From Anabaena sp. 4-3 (GTDB lineage: Bacteria; Cyanobacteriota; Cyanobacteriia; Cyanobacteriales; Nostocaceae), in contig NZ_LUHJ01000047.1 in the NCBI RefSeq assembly GCF_001597745.1, forward strand, positions 9,598 through 73,597: a DNA stretch of 64,000 nt, written 5' to 3'. The notes beneath the pieces were generated by a model. It saw only the letters and a list, made by a program, of their open reading frames with translations. It was not told the DNA's origin and did no database searches. Numbering within the stretch: the first letter of the stretch is position 1; each line of letters begins with the position of its first letter. The position numbers and the translations under genes are program-made. Below are positions 17,598-26,937 of the stretch, one piece after another.

Positions 17598-19327
17598 ACA
17601 ATTCTCTTAAACCATTAGGTTCAGTAATCGAAGGTTCCTTGACTGGGGGTTTAGAAGTGCGATTACACCCGGATGTATCTGTTGAGGATATGCGGGTGGG
17701 TAAATTTTTAGTTGTGCAGGGGGTGCGATCGCGCTTTTTCTGTATGCTAACAGATGTCGCCCTAGGTGCAGCTAACGCCCGCATCATCGCCAACCCCCCC
17801 AGTTGGGAAGATACTTTTTTACGGGAAGTGTTAGCTGGTAGTGGAACTTATGGGATGATTAACCTGGCTCCCATGTTAATGTTCACGCCGGAATCTGATG
17901 AGTCTTTCTCATCTACAGATGGTAAATCTGTAAACCCCTTTGTGCCATCGTCTACTAATTTGGCTTCTTTCCAACCCCAAACTAGCACCACGATGGAATT
18001 ACTTCCCGTGAAAACTATCCCCAGTCACTTCAGCCAAGTCTACGAAGCCAGCGTTGAAGACTTTCGCCGGGTATTTGGTTGGGAAGATGATCCTCTGCGG
18101 CGCAACTTTTCCATCGGTAAACCCTTAGATATGGATGTCCCGGTGTGTATCGATTTGAATCGGTTTGTCGAACGTAGCAATGGGGTGTTTGGTAAATCGG
18201 GTACGGGTAAATCTTTTCTGACTCGGTTACTGTTGGCGGGTGTGATTCGCAAAAAGGCCGCAGTTAACTTAATTTTTGATATGCACTCGGAATATGGTTG
18301 GGAGGCAGTAGCAGAAGGTAAAAACGTTAACACTGTTAAGGGACTGAAACAATTGTTTCCTGGGAGAGTCGAAGTTTACACCCTCGATCCTGAGTCTACT
18401 AAGCGTCGGGGTGTACGAGATTCTCAAGAACTCTACCTGAGTTATGAGCAAATCGAAGTCGAAGATATTAAATTATGTAGTCGAGATTTAGGCTTATCAG
18501 AAGCAGCTTTAGATAATGCCAACATTTTATCCAACGAGTATGGCAAATCCTGGATTGTCCAGCTGCTGAACATGACTAATGAAGAAATTGAGATGTTTTG
18601 TGATGAGAAGCGGGGACACAAAGGCTCAATTATGGCATTGCAGCGCAAGTTATTGCGTTTAGATAGTTTAAAATATATGCGGGCAGTGTGTCCCCAGAAT
18701 TACATTAATAAAATTTTACAATCTTTAGAAGCTGGGAAAAATGTAGTAGTAGAATTTGGTTCGCAGTCGAATATGCTTTCGTATATGTTGGTGACTAACA
18801 TGATCACCAGAAGGATTCATGAGCATTATGTGAAAAAAGCTGATAAATTCCTCCAAAGTAAAAACCCCAGCGATCGCCCCACGCCATTAATGATTACTAT
18901 AGAAGAAGCCCACCGCTTCCTTGACCCAGGTGTGGTGCAAAGTACCATCTTCGGGACAATCGCCCGTGAACTGCGAAAATACTTTGTCACACTTTTGGTA
19001 GTTGATCAAAGACCCTCTGGGATAGATAATGAGGTGATGTCTCAAATCGGGACTCGCATTACTGCCTTGCTCAATGATGAAAAAGACATTGATGCCATAT
19101 TTACAGGTGTATCGGGTGCTGGTGGTCTGAGGTCTGTACTAGCCAAGTTAGACTCGAAGCAACAAGCCTTAATTTTAGGTCACGCTGTCCCTATGCCTGT
19201 GGTAGTAAGAACTCGTCCCTATGATGCCACCTTCTACGAAGAAATTGGTGATCCAGCGTGGGAAGAAAAACCAGATGCAGAAGTATTCGCAGCTGCGGAA
19301 CTAGCCAAAGCTGATTTAGGTTTTTAA
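17588..19327 (+). CDS. HerA-like hexameric ATPase (DUF87/HAS-barrel)
   Basis: A 579-residue ATPase. Residues 8-90 form a beta-rich HAS-barrel-like region (GSVIEGSLTGGLEVRL, RVGKFLVVQG). The Walker A motif GKSGTGKS is at 202-209 and Walker B LMITIEEAHR at about 434-442, followed by RELRKYFVTLLVVDQRPSGI (sensor/arginine-finger region). This matches HerA/FtsK-superfamily DNA translocases, which in archaea pair with NurA nuclease for end resection; no nuclease is adjacent here. The start codon lies in a heptad repeat and has no Shine-Dalgarno, so translation start or efficiency is uncertain. Confidence 0.9.
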   Translation: MTNDNSLKPLGSVIEGSLTGGLEVRLHPDVSVEDMRVGKFLVVQGVRSRFFCMLTDVALGAANARIIANPPSWEDTFLREVLAGSGTYGMINLAPMLMFTPESDESFSSTDGKSVNPFVPSSTNLASFQPQTSTTMELLPVKTIPSHFSQVYEASVEDFRRVFGWEDDPLRRNFSIGKPLDMDVPVCIDLNRFVERSNGVFGKSGTGKSFLTRLLLAGVIRKKAAVNLIFDMHSEYGWEAVAEGKNVNTVKGLKQLFPGRVEVYTLDPESTKRRGVRDSQELYLSYEQIEVEDIKLCSRDLGLSEAALDNANILSNEYGKSWIVQLLNMTNEEIEMFCDEKRGHKGSIMALQRKLLRLDSLKYMRAVCPQNYINKILQSLEAGKNVVVEFGSQSNMLSYMLVTNMITRRIHEHYVKKADKFLQSKNPSDRPTPLMITIEEAHRFLDPGVVQSTIFGTIARELRKYFVTLLVVDQRPSGIDNEVMSQIGTRITALLNDEKDIDAIFTGVSGAGGLRSVLAKLDSKQQALILGHAVPMPVVVRTRPYDATFYEEIGDPAWEEKPDAEVFAAAELAKADLGF

Positions 19328-19880
19328 AGGCGATTGGGGAAGCAGAGGAAGCGGAAGCGAAAGAGAAAAACTAATAACTCATGACTAATAACTAAGGACT
19401 AAGTAGTAACTTCCCTCCATCACCTGGCCTCATTAAGTTCGGTTATCTCCCTACTGCCAGGCAACAGCAGAGGGGGTTTTCGCGTCACTATAGATATAGT
19501 TAGCTTTGTCTAGGAAAATCACTTGTTTTAACAAAAAACTAATCTAACATTATAACCTATATACCTCTTCAGGCTACTTTACTATCTGCCTGATTTGTTT
19601 TAATATAAAATAATTAAAAGTCATACTGACTTCGGATAAACCGGTGGCTGCCGGCGACTGAAAGAAAGAATTCTTGAAAAAAACCCAGATTGTTTGTAAG
19701 AGATTGAAAAATTGAGGGATGGTAGGGAACCTATCTCCAAGACGCGCCTTCTGGAAAAGGGATATAAAAGATTGATAAAGTTTGGTAGCGTTTTGTGTTC
19801 AGTGATATATGTACTACCTTCCCTGATGGATTGATGTACTCAAGATTGATTGTGTTTACGGAGTAGAGGATAACGCACCA
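19328..19880. other. 553-base leader region of the sigma factor gene
   Basis: Besides the structured element at 19413-19480 there is a short heptad stretch at about 19370-19400 and A+T-rich sequence. No coding region supported. The region probably holds the sigma gene promoter and a long untranslated leader. Confidence 0.55.
19413..19480. ncRNA. Nested-stem structured element after herA, before the sigma gene
   Basis: Outer stem CCCTC (19413-19417) with GAGGG (19470-19474), inner stem CCTGGC (19423-19428) with GCCAGG (19456-19461), then GGTTTT. The GC-rich block stands out from A+T-rich surroundings. It could be a herA terminator, a processed leader of the sigma gene, or an unassigned small RNA. 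It does not match riboswitch or RNA families I can recall. Confidence 0.35.
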
Positions 19881-20864
19881 ATGCCTATTGTTAACAACCA
19901 CAACGAAGACCTGAACACCAAATTCACGGCTGATATGGTGCGAACCTATCTGCGGGAAATTGGTCGCGTGCCTTTGCTTACCCGTGAGCAAGAGATTGTT
20001 TACGGGAAGCAGGTACAACAAATGATGTCGCTGATAGAAGCGAAGGAAGAGTTAGCCAAGAAGTTACAACGGGAACCGAGTTTAGCAGAGTGGGCTGATC
20101 ATGTTCACCAGTCTGAGACAGAAGTGAAACAAACGGTAGCCCAAGGTAAACGCGCCAAGCAGAAGATGATTGAAGCGAACTTACGCTTGGTAGTGGCGAT
20201 CGCCAAAAAATACCAGAAACGTAACATGGAGTTTCTGGATTTAATCCAAGAGGGAACTTTAGGATTAGAGCGAGGAGTGGAAAAATTTGATCCCACCAGG
20301 GGTTATAAATTTTCAACCTATGCTTACTGGTGGATTCGCCAAGCAATTACCCGCGCGATCGCTCAACAAGGTCGTACTATCAGATTACCCATCCACATTA
20401 CCGAGAAACTGAACAAAATTAAAAAAGTGCAGCGCGAACTAGCTCAGACTTTGGGGCGATCGCCAACTCCGGCGGAAATTGCCAAAGAACTAGAACTAGA
20501 ACCGGCTCAGATTCGTGAGTATCTGAACATGGCGCGTCAACCAGTTTCTTTAGATGTGCGAGTTGGCGACAACCAAGACACAGAACTACAAGAAATGCTC
20601 GAAGATGAAGGCCCATCTCCAGAGTATTACACCACTCAAGAATTCTTGCGCCAAGACTTAAACAGCTTGTTGGCGGAACTCACACCCCAACAGCGAGAAG
20701 TGTTAGCACTGCGTTTTGGGTTAGAAGATGGTAACGAAATGTCTCTGGCAAAAGTCGGCGAAAGATTAAACCTCAGTCGTGAACGTGTCCGCCAGTTAGA
20801 GCATCAAGCCTTAGCTCATCTGCGTCGCCGTCGAGCGAATGTCAAGGAATACGTTGCTAGCTAA
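19881..20864 (+). CDS. Group 2 sigma-70 factor (SigB/SigD type)
   Basis: A 327-residue alternative primary-like sigma factor. It lacks the long region 1.1 of SigA. Region 1.2 is at 17-40 ([21 protein letters not shown]), regions 2.1-2.4 at about 95-165 ([31 protein letters not shown]), region 3 at 175-230 and region 4.2 at 287-320 ([20 protein letters not shown]). Non-essential group 2 sigmas adjust cyanobacterial transcription to nutrient and stress changes. The neighbourhood (cobO and homospermidine synthase downstream) recalls the SigB2 locus of Anabaena PCC 7120; that is inference from memory. A rho-independent terminator follows. Confidence 0.93.
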   Translation: MPIVNNHNEDLNTKFTADMVRTYLREIGRVPLLTREQEIVYGKQVQQMMSLIEAKEELAKKLQREPSLAEWADHVHQSETEVKQTVAQGKRAKQKMIEANLRLVVAIAKKYQKRNMEFLDLIQEGTLGLERGVEKFDPTRGYKFSTYAYWWIRQAITRAIAQQGRTIRLPIHITEKLNKIKKVQRELAQTLGRSPTPAEIAKELELEPAQIREYLNMARQPVSLDVRVGDNQDTELQEMLEDEGPSPEYYTTQEFLRQDLNSLLAELTPQQREVLALRFGLEDGNEMSLAKVGERLNLSRERVRQLEHQALAHLRRRRANVKEYVAS

Positions 20865-20905
20865 ATCTACAGGCGTAGTAGTGTTACGTCTCTATAGGGT
20901 AACGC

Positions 20906-20934
20906 GCCTCCTGAACTCAGGGGGCAATTTTTTT
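20906..20934 (+). terminator. Rho-independent terminator of the sigma gene
   Basis: GCCTCCTG (20906-20913), loop AACT, CAGGGGGC (20918-20925), then AATTTTTTT. An eight-base-pair stem with one wobble or mismatch and a classic T tract, 42 bases after the sigma stop codon. Confidence 0.9.
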
Positions 20935-20939
20935 AGGAG

Positions 20940-21321
20940 AAAAAAATATTGGGAATTTTCCGAAATGGAATCAGGGGCGGTTGTAGATATGGGTGTACTG
21001 AAAAAAGAGAGATGTTTGTTCAGCGCAACATCAATTTTTTGAAACCGATTAGAAAAACAGTGAGATATCAAACCCGCTCAGGGAGAGGAATCCTTAACTC
21101 ACATCCTCCAAAAGCATGATTATTTTAGCTGAAGCATAAATTTTTCAATTATTGATAGGGTGTGATTATACCGCAAAATTGCATAAAAACGCGATTTTTT
21201 AGGAATTTTAATTTTTCAAGACATAAATCCAACCTTTGACCGAGCCTTAAACAATAGAGATTTCATTATGGTTTAAGTCAAGTTACAGAGGAAGTCGTTA
21301 GGTTTTAACAGGAGAAGTCGG
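20940..21321. other. Gap between sigma terminator and the next gene
   Basis: No supported gene. A+T-rich, with the promoter of the plus-strand gene starting at 21322 presumably close to 21250-21300. Confidence 0.5.
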
Positions 21322-21960
21322 GTGCTTAACAACAAATTGAAAATTTTCCCCTTACACCGTTTGAGAATCCCCGCGATTGCTTTCCTTTTCACCCTTGGTG
21401 CTGTGGGCGAACAAGCAATACCTGTACTCAGTAATCGTATTGCACAAGTACCGAACTCGATAGCGATCGCCGCTTCTCTTCCCGAATTGACGCATCAACC
21501 ACAAAAGAGTTCCAAAACATCTATTAATTCTGAGTCAATCACAACCGAGTTTACCAGCACTCTCAAAGCTGCCAAAAATTCAGGAATTACCCAAAAAGCC
21601 GACCTACCGCTTAAAGATGGTGTATATCTATATGGTCAATCACCCCAACCAAACCAATTAGGTCAAGGGTATGTTGTCTTCCAAAAGCGGCAAGGTAAAA
21701 TAGTCGGTGCGCTATATATGCCTAGATCCGAGTTTAGCTGCTTTCAAGGCACACTCGACAAATCAGGAGAATTGGCGATGACTGTGACTGGTACACCAGA
21801 TGCAGGTATTGCACCAGATGTAGCTACAGCTAGTACAATACCTACATTTTCCGTAGATCAGCCAGCTACTTATGCTCACTCTTTAGCACTGCAAGACTAT
21901 CATCAGATTAACTCTATCAGTGGCGATGATCGCCGTGTGCTTCAAATGTGTAATCATTGA
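21322..21960 (+). CDS. Secreted hypothetical protein, paralogue-like to 36452-37012
   Basis: A 212-residue protein. Start is GTG with GGAGAA 7 bases before it. Residues 10-40 are a signal-peptide-like hydrophobic stretch (IPAIAFLFTLGAVGEQA). After a Ser/Thr-rich linker, the C-terminal half reads LKDGVYLYGQSPQPNQLGQG, YVVFQKRQGKIVGALYMPRS and EFSCFQGTLDKSGELAMTV, a beta-rich pattern. A similar arrangement (ADGDYQFCSQP, then NQFQGYYGYPHSDNFICIRG) occurs in the protein at 36452-37012, suggesting one family. No function is known to me. Probably periplasmic. Confidence 0.8.
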   Translation: MLNNKLKIFPLHRLRIPAIAFLFTLGAVGEQAIPVLSNRIAQVPNSIAIAASLPELTHQPQKSSKTSINSESITTEFTSTLKAAKNSGITQKADLPLKDGVYLYGQSPQPNQLGQGYVVFQKRQGKIVGALYMPRSEFSCFQGTLDKSGELAMTVTGTPDAGIAPDVATASTIPTFSVDQPATYAHSLALQDYHQINSISGDDRRVLQMCNH

Positions 21961-22029
21961 GGGACTGGGTAGACAAAAAAGCGGAGGGAGCAAAGGAAGC
22001 GGAGGAAGCGGAGAAAGAAATTCTTTCCC

Positions 22030-22062
22030 AATGCCCAATGCCCAATGCCCAATGCCCAATAA
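22030..22062. repeat. Four-copy GCCCAAT heptad array
   Basis: Consecutive CCCAATG/GCCCAAT units lie between the secreted protein and cobO, with a purine-rich GGAGGAAGC stretch just before at about 21980-22015. It abuts the cobO stop. Confidence 0.85.
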
Positions 22063-22064
22063 AA

Positions 22065-22751
22065 TTAAAACTCAATCCCTGGTTGTGCTTTGACATTTTG
22101 ATCGCGGAAAGGATGCTTAACTAGAGTCATTTCTGTCACTAAGTCAGCGCGATCAATGATAGCGGCTGGTGCGCCTCTACCTGTAAGGATGACGTGTTTA
22201 GTGGCAGGTTTTTGTGCTAACCCGGCTAAGACTTGCTCAACTTGTAAATATCCCATTTTCAGGGCAATGTTAATTTCATCTAACAGCACTAGCTGAAAAT
22301 CGGGGTTGCGGATGAATTCGAGTGATTTTTCCCAGGCGGCGGTGGCTTTTTCGATATCGCGATCGCGATCTTGGGTTTCCCAGGTGAAGCCTTCCCCCAT
22401 AGCGTGAAATTCGATTTGATCTTCCCAAAGGCTGAACACCCTTTTTTCTGAGGGTTCCCAAGAACCTTTGATGTATTGGACGATCGCTACTTTGTAACCG
22501 TGTCCAAGCGATCGTAACACCATCCCCAATGCGGCGGTTGTTTTTCCTTTACCATTACCAGTGTGAACAATAATTAAACCTTTTTCTGGTAAAGCTTGCG
22601 CTATGCGTCGATCCTGTACTTCTTTGCGACGCTGCATTTTTTCCCTGTGTTGTTCATTAGTCAGATTAGCTGACATTATTTCATCAATTAAACGCTCAAT
22701 TTCCTTATCTGATTCTAATGCTTCTGGTGTATCGCGTGTCATCAAAGTCAC
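22065..22751 (-). CDS. cobO: Cob(I)yrinic acid a,c-diamide adenosyltransferase
   Basis: Attaches the adenosyl group from ATP to the corrin cobalt in cobalamin synthesis (CobO/BtuR/CobA type). The 228-residue protein has the P-loop GNGKGKTT at 65-72, then AALGMVLRSLGHGYKVAIVQYIKG, LVLLDEINIALKMGYL (Walker B-like), and HVILTGRGAPAAIIDRADLVTEM. The N-terminal 50 residues are a helical extension as in CobO. No other cobalamin gene is adjacent. Start ATG 22751; Met4 is an alternative. Confidence 0.95.
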   Translation of the reverse strand: MTLMTRDTPEALESDKEIERLIDEIMSANLTNEQHREKMQRRKEVQDRRIAQALPEKGLIIVHTGNGKGKTTAALGMVLRSLGHGYKVAIVQYIKGSWEPSEKRVFSLWEDQIEFHAMGEGFTWETQDRDRDIEKATAAWEKSLEFIRNPDFQLVLLDEINIALKMGYLQVEQVLAGLAQKPATKHVILTGRGAPAAIIDRADLVTEMTLVKHPFRDQNVKAQPGIEF

Positions 22752-22998
22752 CGGGAAATACAGAAAATAATTGTTAGGACTGACAAAACCCAGAAAAATT
22801 TGTGCTTATATGGATCAGCACTGAAGGTGAATCTGGCAGAGAATCAAGAAAAATTTGGGAAAAAGTTGGATATTATGACTAAATCTTCTCCGGTGGGAGA
22901 TGTTGCGAGCATGATTTAGCTGGCATATCTTGTGACTCTAACTGATTATCTTCTAGCACCTAATTTTTTACAGTAGAGTCTTTCGGGATTGAGTATGT

Positions 22999-23437
22999 AT
23001 GTCTAATCAGATGACCTTAGAAAATATTGATAATATCCTCACCTTTTTACCATTATTTTCTAGCCGAACCTCTAACTTTTGCGTCATATTATTATTCTAA
23101 ATAATTTCAGAGATTCATTGCAGCCATTGACGAAGAAAATTTGGTCATCTGTTTTGATTGTACAAATTGGCCAGATGCAGCTAATCAGTTTGTCATTGAA
23201 ACACAACTATTAAAGATAGGTGATATTTCTACAATACAGAAATTATTTACAAGTCACGTTCATCAAGAACGTTTTTGTTATAGACATTTAGCCGAAGTGA
23301 TAGATAATAGTAATTTGTTGACAATATTGCAGCGATTAAAAAAACGTAATACTCAGATACCCGACTTCTCAAAGAAGTCGGGGATATATCTCATCATTAT
23401 TTTATCTTTAATTATGTTGACCTACTTATTTGACTGA
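22999..23437 (+). pseudogene. Degraded DUF6508-family gene
   Basis: An ATG at 22999 opens a 33-codon frame (MSNQMTLENIDNILTFLPLF) that stops at 23100. In a different frame, 23110-23350 encodes FIAAIDEENLVICFDCTNWP and KLFTSHVHQERFCYRHLAEV with ILQRLKK. Together these resemble the start (LPLF), the middle (FDWxxW) and the end (LLTxHxRxERFxEGHLA, ILxRLK) of DUF6508 proteins. The spacing is too short for the middle part, so there is an internal deletion plus frameshift. The last about 30 codons of the downstream frame read through a palindromic repeat at 23360-23382. I call it a pseudogene; the family assignment is from memory. Confidence 0.6.
23360..23382. repeat. Palindromic repeat CCCGACTTCT / AGAAGTCGGG
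   Basis: Perfect 10-base arms around a CAA loop. This GACTTCTTTAAGAAGTC-type palindrome is a repeat I associate with Nostoc genomes. It supplies codons for PDFSKKSG in the broken DUF6508 frame. Confidence 0.75.
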
Positions 23438-23571
23438 AGTACCCGACATATTTCATCTGGTTGAATTTGCCCGTCACTGAGTCTAACTAAGATTTTGACA
23501 TCAAAGGGATAGAAGAATTACCTGAAACATAGTTAACATTAGATTCTGGTTTACTGTTTGGGAGTCTCAAC

Positions 23572-24747
23572 ATGGCAAAAAATTTAGGTAAGAAAATTGC
23601 ACCCGTACCGATGTCAACAGATGTCAGCGTGGTGGATTTGATTGATAATTACTTCACTGCTTACAATTCGGCGCGGTTGCGGGAAGCTTGTCAATTATTG
23701 GCTCGTGATGTATTCCAAGATGGTGTCACCGTGGGAGTAAGTCTTTCCGGTGCGATGACACCTGCCGGGTTTGGTGTATCTGCGCTTGCGCCGTTAATTC
23801 GCAACGGTTTTATTGACTGGATGATTAGCACTGGTGCGAATCTTTACCATGATATGCACTATGGCTTAGGTTTTGAGTTGTTTGCCGGGAACCCATTCTT
23901 AGATGATGTGAAATTGCGTGAGCAAGGCACAATTAGAATTTATGACATCATCTTTGGTTATGACGTATTGCTAGAAACCGACGCATTTATCCGCAAGATA
24001 CTGCAAGCTGAACCTTTCCAAAAGCGCATGGGTACGGCTGAGTTTCATTATTTGCTGGGTAAGTATGTGCGGGAAGTAGAGAAGCAATTGGGAGTTAAGC
24101 ATTCTTGCTTACTAGCTACAGCTTATGAGTATGGCGTACCTATATATACATCTTCCCCTGGTGATAGTTCCATTGGCATGAATGTAGCGGCGTTGGCGTT
24201 GGAAGGTTCACAGTTGGTGTTAGATCCAGCAATTGATGTCAACGAAACAGCAGCGATCGCCTACAATGCCAGAGAAGGAGAAGGCAGAAGTGCAGCTGTA
24301 ATTCTCGGTGGTGGTAGTCCGAAAAACTTCCTGCTACAAACCCAACCGCAGATACACGAGGTTTTAGGACTAGAAGAACGAGGACATGATTTCTTCGTTC
24401 AGTTTACCGATGCACGACCTGATACTGGTGGTTTATCCGGTGCGACTCCTTCAGAGGCGGTAAGCTGGGGTAAAATTGACCCGGACGAATTACCCAGCAC
24501 CATTGTTTGTTACACCGATAGCACCATCGCCTTACCTTTGGTGACAGCGTATACTCTCAACCAGTGCGAACCTCGCCCCCTGAAGCGGTTGTATGATCAA
24601 CGTCCAGCATTGTTAGATCAACTCCGCAGCGATTATTTAGCCGCCAAAGAACAGCCTGTAGAAAAAATCCCGACTGCTGTAGCTGAAGAAGCTGCCCAAG
24701 GTGCAGCAACTTATCCTTGCGGTAGGTTGATTCCTAATACTCAGTAG
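23572..24747 (+). CDS. speY: Homospermidine synthase (deoxyhypusine synthase homologue)
   Basis: A 391-residue deoxyhypusine-synthase fold enzyme. It carries the catalytic lysine K301 in [17 protein letters not shown], closely matching the DHS active site, plus TAPAGF-like [26 protein letters not shown] and the NAD-binding ILGGGSPKN. Bacteria have no hypusinated eIF5A. In Anabaena a DHS homologue was shown to make homospermidine from putrescine and is needed for normal diazotrophic growth; I infer the same role here. Single gene; a G-rich heptad array follows. Confidence 0.93.
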   Translation: MAKNLGKKIAPVPMSTDVSVVDLIDNYFTAYNSARLREACQLLARDVFQDGVTVGVSLSGAMTPAGFGVSALAPLIRNGFIDWMISTGANLYHDMHYGLGFELFAGNPFLDDVKLREQGTIRIYDIIFGYDVLLETDAFIRKILQAEPFQKRMGTAEFHYLLGKYVREVEKQLGVKHSCLLATAYEYGVPIYTSSPGDSSIGMNVAALALEGSQLVLDPAIDVNETAAIAYNAREGEGRSAAVILGGGSPKNFLLQTQPQIHEVLGLEERGHDFFVQFTDARPDTGGLSGATPSEAVSWGKIDPDELPSTIVCYTDSTIALPLVTAYTLNQCEPRPLKRLYDQRPALLDQLRSDYLAAKEQPVEKIPTAVAEEAAQGAATYPCGRLIPNTQ

Positions 24748-24798
24748 GGGACTGGGGACTGGGGACTGGGGACTGGGGACTGGGGATTGGGGACTGGG
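24747..24798. repeat. GGGGACT heptad array
   Basis: About seven head-to-tail GGGGACT units (one GGGGATT) just past the homospermidine synthase stop, followed by a pyrimidine-rich CTCCCT tract. Confidence 0.9.
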
Positions 24799-24845
24799 AA
24801 AGAATTTCTTCCTTCGCTCCCTCCGCTCCCCTGCTCCCTTATTCC

Positions 24846-25568
24846 CTAAACATTCCCGTATATGGGAATTGCTGCGCCTCGGATATCTTTAGCCGCATCT
24901 GAGGCGAGAAAGCAGATTAACTGGGCTATGGCTTCCGGTTTTACCCATTTATCGGCGTTTTCTGTACCCATAGCTTGACGGTTGGCAGGGGTGTCAATTA
25001 CCGAGGGTAGGATGACATTAGCGGTGATATTTGTACCTTTGGTTTCATCTGCGATCGCTTTCGTTAAGGCTACCACACCAGCCTTCGCCGCCGAGTAGGC
25101 TGCAAACTGTCCCGCCGGTTCTACAGCCGCCTTAGAAGCCACTGTGACAATGCGGCCATAGCCATTTTCTAGCATCTTTTGCAAGCTATATTTACAAGTC
25201 AAAAAAGTAGTATTCAAGTTGATGTCAAACTCGCGTTTCCAACTGTAAAAGCTGTATTCGTGGGTTTTACCCATTGAAAAGCCGCCCACGAGATGAATTA
25301 ACACATCCACCCTTCCCATGCGGCTGATGAGATTGTCTACCGAAGATTCTTCTTCTAAGTTAGTGGGGATAAATTGAATCCTAGCGAAGTCTGCGGGGGG
25401 AAGGATTTCCTTGAGGCGTTCGACTTCTTTAGGATTGCGGTAAGTCATAGTTAAATCTGCACCTTGGGCGAGAATTGCTGGTGTGACACCTAAACCGAGT
25501 CCACCAGTACCACCGGTGAGTAACACTTGCTTGCCTCTCATGCAACATGAACTCCTCAGAGCAACCAC
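24846..25568 (-). CDS. Short-chain dehydrogenase/reductase
   Basis: An SDR oxidoreductase. NAD(P)-binding LTGGTGGLGLG near residues 17-27, catalytic Ser in VTVASKAAV, YxxxK in YSAAKAGVVALTKA, and NxxD-like HLVGGF at the fourth strand. FabG-like in layout; the substrate is unknown. The frame opens at 25568, but a GAGGAG ribosome binding site sits 10 bases before the Met at residue 10 (25541, MRGKQVLLTGG), which is the better start and gives 231 residues. Convergent with homospermidine synthase. Confidence 0.93.
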   Translation of the reverse strand: MVALRSSCCMRGKQVLLTGGTGGLGLGVTPAILAQGADLTMTYRNPKEVERLKEILPPADFARIQFIPTNLEEESSVDNLISRMGRVDVLIHLVGGFSMGKTHEYSFYSWKREFDINLNTTFLTCKYSLQKMLENGYGRIVTVASKAAVEPAGQFAAYSAAKAGVVALTKAIADETKGTNITANVILPSVIDTPANRQAMGTENADKWVKPEAIAQLICFLASDAAKDIRGAAIPIYGNV

Positions 25569-26113
25569 GATTAAGATACCGCGATCGCACTCTTTTCAGC
25601 AGCATTACCGCAGAAAATTTGCCGTACTACCCAGCAGTTTAATTGATCTGCCCGATTTATCAGCAGAAATTCTGGTTTTGAGTCTGAATTTTGACTAGCT
25701 TTGTCTATTCATTCAATTAATTTTAGCGGCTTTGCAGAGCATAAGTAATTAATGAAGCACAAAGCTCACAAATCTACCTGAATATATACTGCTTGGGATA
25801 GAATAATTTCTTGGCTATCTAGAGTTTATTATTCTTTGTTACTTTAAATAAATCATTCATGAGCAACTAATCTCCATAATTCTCAATCAAAACCTTCGGC
25901 AGATAATTAACCTGTAACTGTTATAATTTACATTCTCAAAAACCAATTAATAACTGAATTAGACGGACTGTAATCACAATATCCATCAATTGGAATAAGT
26001 AGAGAAAATTTCTGCTGATTCTTGCCAATTGCTGAAAAATTAACTCATTCAATTTAACTAGGAACCATTCCGGTTTCAAGTAAATTGTTCTGTCAAAGTA
26101 ATTATGGGTAATA
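25569..26113. other. 545-base gap
   Basis: No supported gene. The plus-strand frame at 25483-25698 is mostly a shadow of the SDR gene. A+T-rich; holds promoters of the divergent neighbours. Confidence 0.55.
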
Positions 26114-26743
26114 GTGACATTAAATACAATGAATGATATTGTCCTGCTGATGACAGGCGTATTAGCTACCAAACAACTCGCTCCATCTGTTTTACCCAAG
26201 CAGCCTGTAATTCATTTAGACAATGGTGTGACAAACTCTACACAAAATCAGTCAGATCAGTTAATGTCATCAGCAAAAATCACGCCGCCTGAATTTATAC
26301 ACCAATCTGAAATCTCACCAAATCTTCAATTAGCCGTACAGCATGAAAATCAAAAAAATCTGAGTAAAAATACACATCTAGTCAAAGATTCATATAGCCT
26401 AGATGAGTTTAATAACTTTCAGGCTGTTAGGGTAAAATTTTCACATCAACCGTTTTTGTTAACGGCACAAATCCCAGAAGAAATTGTGATTGCCAGAAGA
26501 TATCAAAGGTATACAAGAAATCTACCATATTTAAGTTTTGGTAATACAGGTACACCTGTCAGAGTCTTACAAAGGTTATTAGTGGCTAATGGTTACGCTA
26601 TTCGAGTCGATGGGTTTTATGGTGCGTTGACAGAAAGTGCTGTAAAAGCTTTTCAAGTGCAACGAAATCTTAAAGTAGATGGGATAGTCGGCCCAAATAC
26701 TTGGTACTCTCTGACTAGACACTCAAGACAATATACATTTTAA
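26114..26743 (+). CDS. Peptidoglycan-binding domain protein
   Basis: A 209-residue protein with a C-terminal PG_binding_1 domain (about 140-205): LSFGNTGTPVRVLQRLLVAN, YAIRVDGFYGALTESAVKAF, QVQRNLKVDGIVGPNTW. The N-terminal half is polar and variable; residues 5-18 are weakly hydrophobic and could be a poor signal sequence. The GTG start (26114) gives MTLNTMND; the ATG at 26129 is as likely. Such domains anchor proteins to the cell wall; no catalytic domain is attached. A palindromic repeat follows. Confidence 0.88.
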   Translation: MTLNTMNDIVLLMTGVLATKQLAPSVLPKQPVIHLDNGVTNSTQNQSDQLMSSAKITPPEFIHQSEISPNLQLAVQHENQKNLSKNTHLVKDSYSLDEFNNFQAVRVKFSHQPFLLTAQIPEEIVIARRYQRYTRNLPYLSFGNTGTPVRVLQRLLVANGYAIRVDGFYGALTESAVKAFQVQRNLKVDGIVGPNTWYSLTRHSRQYTF

Positions 26744-26747
26744 AACA

Positions 26748-26853
26748 TAGGGGTTCAGCAATGCTAAACCCCTACAGCATATTAATGAGGGAACAGGAAA
26801 AAATTTTGTTGCGGGAATGGGAGTTGTAGAGACTAAGCATGCTTAATCTCTAC
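26748..26853. repeat. Two palindromic repeats after the PG-binding gene
   Basis: TAGGGGTTCAGCA (26748-26760) pairs with TGCTAAACCCCTA (26762-26774), one mismatch. GTAGAGACTAAGCA (26826-26839) pairs with TGCTTAATCTCTAC (26840-26853), one mismatch. They lie between the convergent PG-binding and sucrose synthase genes and may also act as terminators. Confidence 0.75.
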
Positions 26854-26937
26854 ATTTGTCGGGGAGAAATACCCTGCGGTATCCTGCTATGTCGAAGGGT
26901 TTTCAGCATCTTTCATGACAACATCCTCTACAAGAGT

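Noticed and set aside
19413-19480. 5S rRNA, SRP RNA or a glutamine/glycine/cobalamin riboswitch
   Set aside because: Stem sequences and conserved loops of these families do not match; kept only as an unassigned structured element.
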